Source of the DNA: Paracoccaceae bacterium
Lineage (GTDB): Bacteria; Pseudomonadota; Alphaproteobacteria; Rhodobacterales; Rhodobacteraceae
Length of the DNA stretch: 13,115 nt
Reading direction: 5' to 3'
NCBI GenBank assembly: GCA_020852535.1
Contig: JADZAO010000006.1
Span: 1-13,115, forward strand
The notes under the pieces are model-generated. The model ran no database searches. It had not been told where the DNA came from and saw only the letters and a list, made by a program, of their open reading frames with translations. Position numbers and translations under genes: made by a program. How positions within the stretch are numbered: the stretch's first letter is position 1; every line of letters begins with the position of its first letter. Shown one piece after another: positions 6,642-13,115 of this stretch.

Positions 6642-7178
6642 TCAATCAGCCGTATTCGAAGAAACCCCAACCTGCGCCGGACGCAACAAGCGATCATGTA
6701 ACATGAAACCTTCAGTCATTACTTGAATGATCTGACCGACCTTAGTGCCTGGAATTGGAGTTTCGAACATTGCCTCATGACTTTGCGAATCGAACATATC
6801 TCCCACAACTGGCGTGATCGGCTTCACACCATGCTTTGTCATCACATTAGTCAATTCGCGAAGCGTAAGTTGTACGCCTTCGAACAGAGCAGCGGCCGCA
6901 GCTCTCTGCTCGTCAGTCGCGGCCTGAAGCGCACGGTTGAGATTATCATAAACCGGCAGTAGATCCCGCGCCAGCTTCGATCCACCATATTGTTCAGCCT
7001 CACGTCGGTCACGCTCACCACGTTTACGGGCATTCTCAGCATCTGCCAAAGCCCGCATAAAACGGTCGCGCATCTCATCCCGCTCAGCTCGAAGCGCATC
7101 AAGTTCATTCACCTCAACGAACTCATTAAGCTCTTCCTCGATTACGAAATCTTCCGAAACCGTCTTATCATCTACCAT
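6642..7178 (-). CDS. grpE: GrpE, nucleotide exchange factor of DnaK
   Basis: A 178-residue cytoplasmic protein. A charged, helical N-terminal half (about residues 25-95, with ENARKRGERDRREAEQYG) would form the dimeric coiled coil. The C-terminal beta domain carries the GrpE signature FDSQSHEAM followed by GFMLHDRLLRPAQVGVS. GrpE drives ADP release from DnaK and acts as a thermosensor. The gene follows hrcA by 14 bases on the same strand, so the two are probably co-transcribed. A short GTAGGAT lies directly before the ATG. Length is normal for alphaproteobacteria. Confidence 0.95.
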   Translation of the reverse strand: MVDDKTVSEDFVIEEELNEFVEVNELDALRAERDEMRDRFMRALADAENARKRGERDRREAEQYGGSKLARDLLPVYDNLNRALQAATDEQRAAAAALFEGVQLTLRELTNVMTKHGVKPITPVVGDMFDSQSHEAMFETPIPGTKVGQIIQVMTEGFMLHDRLLRPAQVGVSSNTAD

Positions 7179-7192
7179 ATCCTACAGCCTTC

Positions 7193-8257
7193 TCAGTTGC
7201 CCCAATCGGACACCAAACGTCCGACCATTTGCGCTGTGTAATCCACGATGGGAACAATGCGACCATAATTCAAACGAGTCGGACCGATCACACCCACCGC
7301 GCCTATAATTTTCCGATCTGCGTTCATATAAGAAGAAATCACCAAACTTGAACCAGAAAGTGAGAAAAGTTTATTTTCCGATCCAATAAAAATCCGCACA
7401 CCTTCGGCCGTTTCGGCCAATTCAAGAAATTCCGCAATATCGCGCTTCTTTTCGAGATCTTCAAACAAACTGCGGATACGCTCAATATCAGAGCCATCCT
7501 CTCCAATTAGGTTCGCTTGCCCCCGTACTATCAGACGTTCCGACGTTTCGCCGGGGTTTTCCCAAACAGCCAGTCCCGATTGCACCAGATTCTGCGCTAG
7601 CGTATCAATCTCTTGGCGTCGTTTTACAATTTCAGAACCGATTGTGCGCCGCAACTCGGTCAGAGTCTTGCCCTCAGCCAAAGCGTTTAAAAAATTCGCC
7701 GCCTCACGCATCGAACTAGGAGTCTGTCCAGCAGGTGGAATAAAAATACGATTCTCAACCTGCCCGTTCACCAATACCATCACTACCAGCGCTCGCTCCG
7801 GCGAAAGGGACACAAATTCAATATGACGAATCGGTGCTTCCGCCTTAGGCGCCAACACAAGACTAGCTCCTCGCGTTATCCCAGACAAAGCAGCCCCGAC
7901 ATGGTCTAGCAGCGATGCTACATCCTGATCATTAGGCCCCGTGGTCGCATCAATCTGTTCACGGTCTTCATCAGCCAAACAACCGATCTCAAGCAAACTG
8001 TCCACAAACATCCGTAACCCAAACTGAGTTGGAATACGCCCTGCCGAAACATGTGGGCTATCAAGCAAACCGAGATATTCCAGATCCTGCATCACATTAC
8101 GAATCGTCGCGGCTGAAAGTTTTTCCGTCATACTGCGCGTCAACGTTCGCGACCCCACCGGATCGCCTGATGCTAAATAACCTTCGACCACACGGCGGAA
8201 CACCTCGCGTGAGCGGTCATTCATATCCGACAGGATTTTCGAACCGTCCGACATCAT
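7193..8257 (-). CDS. hrcA: HrcA heat-inducible transcription repressor
   Basis: HrcA represses chaperone genes, typically groESL, by binding CIRCE inverted repeats. No CIRCE element is visible in this window. The N-terminal winged helix is recognisable: MNDRSREVFRRVVEGYL, then DPVGSRTLTR, SAATIRNVMQDLEYLG and SAGRIPTQFGLRMFVD. The GAF-like middle and C-terminal parts end in GVIGPTRLNYGRIVPIVDYT. The frame is open to 8362, but 354 residues from the ATG at 8257 (or 353 from the adjacent ATG at 8254) fits the family. A GGGAA Shine-Dalgarno (8267..8263) sits just upstream, and a candidate promoter lies within the would-be extension. It heads a probable hrcA-grpE operon and is divergent from rph. 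Confidence 0.95.
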   Translation of the reverse strand: MMSDGSKILSDMNDRSREVFRRVVEGYLASGDPVGSRTLTRSMTEKLSAATIRNVMQDLEYLGLLDSPHVSAGRIPTQFGLRMFVDSLLEIGCLADEDREQIDATTGPNDQDVASLLDHVGAALSGITRGASLVLAPKAEAPIRHIEFVSLSPERALVVMVLVNGQVENRIFIPPAGQTPSSMREAANFLNALAEGKTLTELRRTIGSEIVKRRQEIDTLAQNLVQSGLAVWENPGETSERLIVRGQANLIGEDGSDIERIRSLFEDLEKKRDIAEFLELAETAEGVRIFIGSENKLFSLSGSSLVISSYMNADRKIIGAVGVIGPTRLNYGRIVPIVDYTAQMVGRLVSDWGN

Positions 8258-8280
8258 ATATATTCCCAATGCGGCGACCA

Positions 8281-8308
8281 ACTTTACCGTGAGACTACCA
8301 TTCGTCAA
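8281..8308 (-). promoter_or_regulatory. Candidate sigma-70-type promoter for hrcA-grpE
   Basis: Read on the minus strand, TTGACG (8308..8303) and TAAAGT (8286..8281) are separated by 16 bases, giving a 5/6 match to the -35 and a 4/6 match to the -10 consensus. Transcription would begin roughly 15-20 bases before the ATG at 8257, consistent with the Shine-Dalgarno found there. No CIRCE or clear heat-shock sigma-32 motif was recognised. Confidence 0.4.
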
Positions 8309-8381
8309 TCCAACATCGATCAGACTTGCATGACACGGGTCCGCCTGCGTATCTGGCCTCAAATGAAAAAAGGATCAAGAG

Positions 8382-9095
8382 ATGCGCCCTTCCGGAAGAA
8401 AATTAAACGAACCTCGGCTTATCAGCATAGAACCAAACGTAATGAAACACGCCGAAGCTTCATGTTTGATCAAGATGGGTGAAACTCACGTACTATGTTC
8501 GGCCACGATCGAAGAAAAGACTCCTCCATTCCTCAAAAACACCGGCCTCGGCTGGGTAACGGCGGAATATGGAATGCTACCCTGCGCCACAAATTCACGC
8601 ACACGACGCGAGGCAGCAGCAGGCAAACAATCGGGCCGCACGCAAGAAATACAACGTCTTATTGGACGAGCTCTGCGTGCTGGCGTTGATCGTTCCGCAC
8701 TAGGTGAACGACAGATCATTATTGATTGTGACGTGATTCAAGCAGATGGCGGGACCCGCTGCGCCTCAATCACAGGCGGTTGGGTAGCACTAAAATTAAC
8801 CGTAGAAAAACTGCTAAAATCCGGAACGATTATCAATGATCCAATCATCGACCATGTCGCAGCCATCTCCTGCGGAATCTATGCCGGTCAAGCGGTACTT
8901 GACCTAGACTATGCTGAAGATTCGACAGCCGGAACCGACGGCAACTTCATCTTGACCGGACAAAACCGACTGATCGAAATTCAAATGTCAGCCGAAAACG
9001 CAACCTTTTCTCGAGAAGAAATGAACGAACTACTTGATCTTGCACAAGCGGGCTGCGCTACGCTTGTTGCGGCCCAAAAGGCAGCATTAACCTGA
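8382..9095 (+). CDS. rph: Ribonuclease PH
   Basis: A 237-residue phosphorolytic 3'-5' exoribonuclease that trims tRNA 3' ends. It has the family start MRPSGR, TAEYGMLPCAT, and GRTQEIQRLIGRALRA with R86 in the position of the phosphate-binding Arg. GGTR (123-126) forms the phosphate site. LDLDYAEDS..GTD supplies D180 and D186, corresponding to the metal/catalytic aspartates of E. coli RNase PH. AGGA (8371-8374) precedes the ATG at good spacing. The stop codon overlaps the rdgB start by one base (TGATG), so the two are translationally coupled. The gene is divergent from hrcA, the usual arrangement in alphaproteobacteria. Confidence 0.97.
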   Translation: MRPSGRKLNEPRLISIEPNVMKHAEASCLIKMGETHVLCSATIEEKTPPFLKNTGLGWVTAEYGMLPCATNSRTRREAAAGKQSGRTQEIQRLIGRALRAGVDRSALGERQIIIDCDVIQADGGTRCASITGGWVALKLTVEKLLKSGTIINDPIIDHVAAISCGIYAGQAVLDLDYAEDSTAGTDGNFILTGQNRLIEIQMSAENATFSREEMNELLDLAQAGCATLVAAQKAALT

Positions 9096-9703
9096 TGCGT
9101 AAATTAACCGAACCACAACTTCTTATCGCAACACATAACAATGGCAAACTGGAAGAAATTTCAGCTTTGTTAAAGCGCTTTCCAGTAAAAATAATATCGG
9201 CAGGAGAATTTGGCCTACCCGAACCCGTCGAGACTGAATCCAGCTTTATCGGCAATGCCCGCATCAAAGCACATTTTGCCGCAAAAACCTCAGGATTTCC
9301 CGCCTTAGCCGACGATTCTGGCATCTCCATCGATGCCCTCAACGGCGCACCTGGTGTTTATACTGCTGACTGGGCAGAAACCCCATCTGGCCGTGATTTC
9401 ACACTAGCCATGACACGCACATGGAACGAGCTAGAAGCCATCAACGCACCTTACCCACGCAACGCCCAATTTCGCTGCACGCAGGTTCTGGCTTGGCCGG
9501 ATGGACATGACGAAGTGTTCGAAGGCATTATAACCGGTCAAATCATTTGGCCAATGCGCGGTATACAAGGACACGGATACGATCCGATTTTCCAACCGGA
9601 CGGGTTTAACATCACTTTTGGTGAAATGGATCGCTGGAAAAAAAACGAAATCAGCCACCGCGCAGACGCCTTCCGCAAGCTGATAAAAGGATGCTTCACA
9701 TAA
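9095..9703 (+). CDS. rdgB: Non-canonical purine NTP pyrophosphatase (dITP/XTP; RdgB/HAM1 family)
   Basis: A 202-residue enzyme that hydrolyses ITP, dITP and XTP to monophosphates, keeping deaminated purines out of nucleic acids. Visible signatures are IATHNNGKLEEI (T13, N15, K18), ALADDSGI with the catalytic acidic pair D73-D74, GHGYDPIF (159-166) and SHRADAF near the C-terminus. His160 occupies the place of the Phe that in E. coli and human enzymes stacks on the base. I believe His is common in related alphaproteobacteria but cannot check. The ATG overlaps the rph stop by one base. The gene ends with TAA, 93 bases before hemW. Confidence 0.95.
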   Translation: MRKLTEPQLLIATHNNGKLEEISALLKRFPVKIISAGEFGLPEPVETESSFIGNARIKAHFAAKTSGFPALADDSGISIDALNGAPGVYTADWAETPSGRDFTLAMTRTWNELEAINAPYPRNAQFRCTQVLAWPDGHDEVFEGIITGQIIWPMRGIQGHGYDPIFQPDGFNITFGEMDRWKKNEISHRADAFRKLIKGCFT

Positions 9704-9796
9704 AACTCATTCCTAGAACTGCTTTACAACCATCCCATTGATAATGGATTCACCCTAAGATTGAAAATCAAGGTCACAGCATTCAAAGGATAGATA

Positions 9797-10951
9797 ATGG
9801 AAAACTGGCAGGCAGGAGGCTTTGGACTTTATATCCATTGGCCTTTTTGCCAATCAAAATGCCCATATTGTGACTTTAATAGCCATGTCGCAACCCATAT
9901 CGACCAAACTCGCTGGCGAGATGCCTACCTACGTGAAATCATCCGAATTGGCACAGAAACACAAGGGCGCATACTACAAACCGTATTCTTCGGAGGAGGC
10001 ACCCCATCGCTAATGAATAGTGATACCGTGGCGGCAATTCTTGATGCCGTGCGAAGAACTTGGCCAATGGTCAAAGATCCAGAGATCACATTGGAAGCAA
10101 ACCCTAGTTCAGTCGAAGCTGGACGCTTTCAAGCCTATCATGATGCAGGTGTAACGCGCCTATCGATGGGCGTACAAGCTCTAAACGACAAGGATTTACG
10201 GCGCTTGGGTCGGCTTCATTCAGCAAATGAAGCTCGAAAAGCTTTTGATATTTCAAGAAAAATTTTCAAACACGTAAGCTTTGATCTAATATATGCACGT
10301 CAAGACCAAACTTTAACCGACTGGCGTTACGAATTAAATGAAGCGCTATCGATGGCTGTCGATCATTTATCCATGTATCAGCTAACCATCGAAGACGGAA
10401 CAGTATTTGGCGACCGATTCGCACGAGGCAATTTGAACGGACTACCAGAAGATGACGTTCAAGCAGACATGTATCTAATCACACAAGAAGTCTGCGCGGC
10501 ACATGGCATGCCAGCATATGAAATCTCAAATCATGCCACCCCAGAATCAGAAAGCCGACACAATTTAATCTACTGGCGTATGGGTGACTACATCGGCATA
10601 GGCCCTGGAGCACATGGACGCCTCACACTTAATGGTACCCGTTGGGCCACCGAAGCCTTACGCAACCCAAATAAATGGTTAAATCACATCGAAACAGACC
10701 AAACCGGAGAGATACCCCGCGAGGCAATAAATCTTCCAGACCAAGCTACGGAATACCTGCTGATGTCGATGCGCTTAACTGAAGGAATGGAGATCGCCCG
10801 TTATGAGCAACTAAAAGGTAAAGCTCTTTGTAAAAATCGCCTAAATAACTTGACAGAACTCGGCCTAATACACAAAAAAAACGGTCGATTAATTGCCACA
10901 GTCAAGGGACGAATGATCTTAAACACTATCTTACACGAACTGAGAACCTAG
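9797..10951 (+). CDS. hemW: HemW, radical-SAM-family heme chaperone (formerly annotated as HemN-like)
   Basis: A 384-residue radical SAM protein. The iron-sulfur motif is C18-x3-C22-x2-C25 in FCQSKCPYCDF, followed by FFGGGTPS (64-71) and the RHNLIYW motif of the HemW branch, then GIGPGAHGR. HemW members bind heme and deliver it to respiratory enzymes, and lack the extra determinants of true coproporphyrinogen dehydrogenase HemN. The assignment follows from the tyrosine-type CxYC motif, the length (about 380 rather than 450) and the rph-rdgB-hemW context. AAAGGA (9785-9790) precedes the ATG. The TAG stop is inside a CTAG palindrome shared with the convergent parB stop. Confidence 0.94.
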   Translation: MENWQAGGFGLYIHWPFCQSKCPYCDFNSHVATHIDQTRWRDAYLREIIRIGTETQGRILQTVFFGGGTPSLMNSDTVAAILDAVRRTWPMVKDPEITLEANPSSVEAGRFQAYHDAGVTRLSMGVQALNDKDLRRLGRLHSANEARKAFDISRKIFKHVSFDLIYARQDQTLTDWRYELNEALSMAVDHLSMYQLTIEDGTVFGDRFARGNLNGLPEDDVQADMYLITQEVCAAHGMPAYEISNHATPESESRHNLIYWRMGDYIGIGPGAHGRLTLNGTRWATEALRNPNKWLNHIETDQTGEIPREAINLPDQATEYLLMSMRLTEGMEIARYEQLKGKALCKNRLNNLTELGLIHKKNGRLIATVKGRMILNTILHELRT

Positions 10952-11856
10952 ATCGCCAAATCACGCCGCGCAACAGAAAGCGCCGAGCACAGCACGTCAA
11001 GATCATCAAGTGTCTGGTAATGCACAGTCAAAACCCCGCCTTCACCCGCTTTGTCATGATTAATCACAACGCGCATCTTTAAATTGGTTGAAAGGTCTTT
11101 CTCTAATGCCCGTGTATCGGCATCATTTTTAGTCTTAGAACGCCGGTTCGAGGCCTTACGATCACCCTTTTTCTCAAGAGACTTTACCAAAGATTCCGTC
11201 TCACGCACAGACAAACTACGCTTAATAACCTGACGAGCTAGTTCCGAGGCCTGCGACGACGTAATTAACGCGCGGGCATGCCCGGCCGAAAGCTTACCTT
11301 CACGAACAAAAGATTGTACATCTTCTGGCAGGTTCAATAAACGCAGCAAATTGGCAATATGGCTACGACTTTTCGATAAGGCTTCAGCCACCTTATCCTG
11401 CGTATGACCAAACCTCTCCATCAATTGCTTATAGCCCAGCGCCTCCTCAACTGCGTTAAGATCGGCACGCTGAATATTTTCTATGATAGCGACTTCGACA
11501 ACCTCAGAATCAGAAAAATTACGCAAAATAACTGGTAATTCATGTAGTTGTGCCAACTGCGCGGCTCGCCACCGCCGTTCACCAGCGACGATCTCATAAC
11601 GGTCACTTTGACCGAACTGTCGCACAATCAAGGGCTGGATAACGCCCTTTAACATAATTGAATTGGCCAATTCCTGCAACGCCGCAGGCTGAAAATCACG
11701 CCGCGGCTGATTCGGATTTGGAACAAGCTTCTCAATCGGAACAAGAAAATCAGGCCGACGTAGCCGGTCAGACGGCGTAGCCACATTAATATTAACATCT
11801 GCCATTAGCGCAGAAAGTCCACGACCCAATCCACGACGCTCAGTTTTTTTGTCCAT
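10948..11856 (-). CDS. parB: ParB chromosome-partitioning protein (CTPase, parS-binding)
   Basis: A 302-residue ParB. It starts with the basic GLGRGLSAL peptide (residues 9-17) that stimulates ParA ATPase. Next come VPNPNQPRR (45-53) and the CTP-binding GERRWRAA (92-99) with ENIQR (126-130). A helix-turn-helix region for parS recognition spans about 150-178, and a C-terminal dimerisation domain ends the protein. ParB clamps load at parS and slide to form the partition complex that ParA moves. The ATG overlaps the parA stop by one base (TGATG on the minus strand), and a strong AAGGAGA lies inside the end of parA. No perfect parS was found in the window. The C-terminus converges on hemW with a 4-base overlap. 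Confidence 0.97.
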   Translation of the reverse strand: MDKKTERRGLGRGLSALMADVNINVATPSDRLRRPDFLVPIEKLVPNPNQPRRDFQPAALQELANSIMLKGVIQPLIVRQFGQSDRYEIVAGERRWRAAQLAQLHELPVILRNFSDSEVVEVAIIENIQRADLNAVEEALGYKQLMERFGHTQDKVAEALSKSRSHIANLLRLLNLPEDVQSFVREGKLSAGHARALITSSQASELARQVIKRSLSVRETESLVKSLEKKGDRKASNRRSKTKNDADTRALEKDLSTNLKMRVVINHDKAGEGGVLTVHYQTLDDLDVLCSALSVARRDLAI

Positions 11857-12677
11857 CAGGCTGTCTCCTTGCTTCGTGCAATCGGGTGTCGAGCAATAAA
11901 TTCACGTGCAAGAGCGCGATAAGCTTCACTGCCCTTTGATGCACCATCATAACTAAGCACAGACATAGCATAAGATGACGCTTCAGACACACGCACATTG
12001 CGAGGGATAATTGTCGAAAACACAAGATCACCCAAAATTTTCCTCGAATCCATTTCGACCTGCTGACTCAACTTGTTACGCCCATCACACATGGTCAACA
12101 CAACACCTTCGATTCGCAACGCTGGATTTGCAGTCTGACGCACCTCACGAATCGTTAAAATCAACTGAGATAGGCCTTCAAGCGCAAAAAACTCAGCCTG
12201 GAGAGGCACCAAAACTGAATGACAAGCAACCATTGCATTTACTGTCAACAAACTAAGCGCGGGAGGACAATCAATAAAGATAAAATCAAAAGAAAATGCA
12301 TCCATAGCTGGCTGACGCAATACATCGTGTAAAAGAAAACTACGCTTCTCGTTAGATATCAATTCCATATCAGCAGAAGAAAGATCTACATTGGCAGGAC
12401 AAATCCACAGACCTTCGACTTTACTTTTCTGAATCACATCAGAAAGCGTAGCCCCTTCAAACAACAAATCATAGGTCGTTAATTGTCTATTATCACTTGA
12501 AACACCCAACCACGTAGATGCATTTCCTTGTGAATCTAGATCGACAAGAAGGACCTGCGCCCCAAGCTCCACTAGACCTGCCGCCAAATTGATAGCTGTA
12601 GTGGTCTTCCCAACACCTCCTTTTTGATTAGTAATAGCAATAATTCGAGGCTGACGCCCACGTGTTTCATCAGACAT
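11856..12677 (-). CDS. parA: ParA chromosome-partitioning ATPase
   Basis: A 273-residue ParA/Soj-type ATPase, cytoplasmic and nucleoid-associated. It has the deviant Walker A KGGVGKTT (K19 signature lysine, K24), the Walker A' region LLVDLDSQGN (43-52) and Walker B FIDCPP (D136). ATP-dependent dimers coat the nucleoid and pull ParB-parS complexes as ParB triggers hydrolysis. The ATG at 12677..12675 lies within the end of rsmG, giving an 8-base overlap, with a GAGAGG ribosome-binding site in rsmG. The gene is coupled to parB by a one-base overlap. The order rsmG-parA-parB is the usual alphaproteobacterial one and often lies near the chromosome origin. Confidence 0.97.
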   Translation of the reverse strand: MSDETRGRQPRIIAITNQKGGVGKTTTAINLAAGLVELGAQVLLVDLDSQGNASTWLGVSSDNRQLTTYDLLFEGATLSDVIQKSKVEGLWICPANVDLSSADMELISNEKRSFLLHDVLRQPAMDAFSFDFIFIDCPPALSLLTVNAMVACHSVLVPLQAEFFALEGLSQLILTIREVRQTANPALRIEGVVLTMCDGRNKLSQQVEMDSRKILGDLVFSTIIPRNVRVSEASSYAMSVLSYDGASKGSEAYRALAREFIARHPIARSKETA

Positions 12678-13115
12678 GTCGAAGACCTCTCACTTTCAAC
12701 ACAACCGCCGAGCTATCTGTTTTACTTAGACAGACCTCAAGATTAAAATTCCAATGCTTACGAGCAATTTCAACCTCAGATCGCCAACCAGCGCCTTTTG
12801 GAAACAAGGCAAAACCACCTTCAGCCAAATGACGATCTGCAAAGCCACACAAAAGATTAAACGGCGCCAGCGCACGCGCAGACAAAATATCAGCATTCAT
12901 CTGAGAAAGATGCTCAATACGTTCTGTAATCACACAAGCCGTCAAATCAAGAAAGCGGATTGCTTCGCGCAAAAATGTTGCCTTTCGCAAATCCGCCTCA
13001 ACAAGTGTAACTTTTGCGGCAGGACACAGTTCACGGCTTAAAATTGCAATAACGAGACCCGGAAAACCACCACCACTTCCAAGATCAACCCAATTTGAAA
13101 AGAAAAAATCAGGAT
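12670..13115 (-). CDS. rsmG: 16S rRNA (guanine-N7) methyltransferase RsmG, C-terminal part (5' end beyond right edge)
   Basis: The minus-strand frame is open from base 13115 down to a TGA at 12672..12670, leaving 147 residues, so the N-terminal quarter or so is missing. The SAM-binding motif DLGSGGGFPG follows NWV near the visible start. VEADLRKATFLREAIRFLDL and SARALAPF are further RsmG signatures, and LRHV ends the protein. RsmG methylates G527 of 16S rRNA (E. coli numbering) and its loss gives low-level streptomycin resistance. The apparent TTG start at 12990 is not the real one, because the conserved SAM motif lies upstream of it. The gene overlaps parA by 8 bases, and mnmG would be expected next beyond the window by conserved order. 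Confidence 0.95.
   Translation of the reverse strand, partial: PDFFFSNWVDLGSGGGFPGLVIAILSRELCPAAKVTLVEADLRKATFLREAIRFLDLTACVITERIEHLSQMNADILSARALAPFNLLCGFADRHLAEGGFALFPKGAGWRSEVEIARKHWNFNLEVCLSKTDSSAVVLKVRGLRHV

Noticed and set aside
9735..9747. CCATT-GAT-AATGG hairpin between rdgB and hemW
   Set aside because: The stem is short and no T-tract follows, so there is not enough to call a terminator or operator.
11898..11913. parS-like sequence around a TTCACGTG core inside parA
   Set aside because: It matches the common 16-base parS palindrome at about 11 positions, and the outer arms are not symmetrical. It lies in coding sequence for the ParA C-terminus, so chance is likely.
12658..12676. 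CACGTG followed by a TGTTTCA-type half site near the parA start
   Set aside because: Only one parS half is present; the opposite arm does not match. Coding for the ParA N-terminus explains it.
12670..12990. Treating rsmG as a complete 106-residue gene starting at 12990
   Set aside because: The conserved SAM-binding motif lies upstream in the same frame, which continues to the window edge, so this is a truncated view of a longer gene.

Overview
The window looks like an ordinary chromosomal stretch of an alphaproteobacterium, most probably of the Rhodobacterales (roseobacter/Rhodobacter type). The grounds are the conserved blocks hrcA-grpE divergent from rph-rdgB-hemW, and rsmG-parA-parB, together with the family resemblance of Hsp33, MutS, HrcA and RNase PH. 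The impression, not computed, is of a moderate GC content that is low for that order. I see no tRNA, rRNA, insertion sequence, prophage or CRISPR array.

Layout, left to right. The 5' end of hslO (Hsp33 chaperone) leaves the window on the minus strand. A Nudix hydrolase gene diverges from it, and argG (argininosuccinate synthase) follows on the plus strand, ending at a terminator-like hairpin. A minus-strand pair comes next: a class IV PLP aminotransferase and a sulfotransferase-like protein, overlapping by 4 bases (GTGA). Divergent from this pair is mutS. It is interrupted by one in-frame TAA at codon 480, exactly where relatives carry Glu (the ..GYFI-E.. segment), and the rest of the frame is intact to the normal end. 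Converging on mutS is hrcA-grpE (heat-shock repressor and DnaK nucleotide exchange factor). Divergent from hrcA is rph-rdgB-hemW (RNase PH, ITP/XTP pyrophosphatase, heme chaperone). Converging on hemW, and sharing a CTAG stop palindrome with it, is the tightly overlapping rsmG-parA-parB operon (16S rRNA methyltransferase and chromosome partitioning). rsmG is cut by the right edge.

The genes fall into functional groups: proteostasis (hslO, hrcA, grpE), nucleotide and genome quality control (Nudix, mutS, rdgB), arginine synthesis (argG), RNA processing (rph, rsmG), heme delivery (hemW) and chromosome segregation (parAB). The observation that most deserves a second look is the clean mutS nonsense codon. 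If real, it implies a mismatch-repair-deficient lineage, a two-piece MutS, or readthrough. If not, it is an assembly or sequencing error. The aminotransferase/sulfotransferase-like pair is the only part of uncertain biochemical role. I did not find convincing evidence of a wholly new system.
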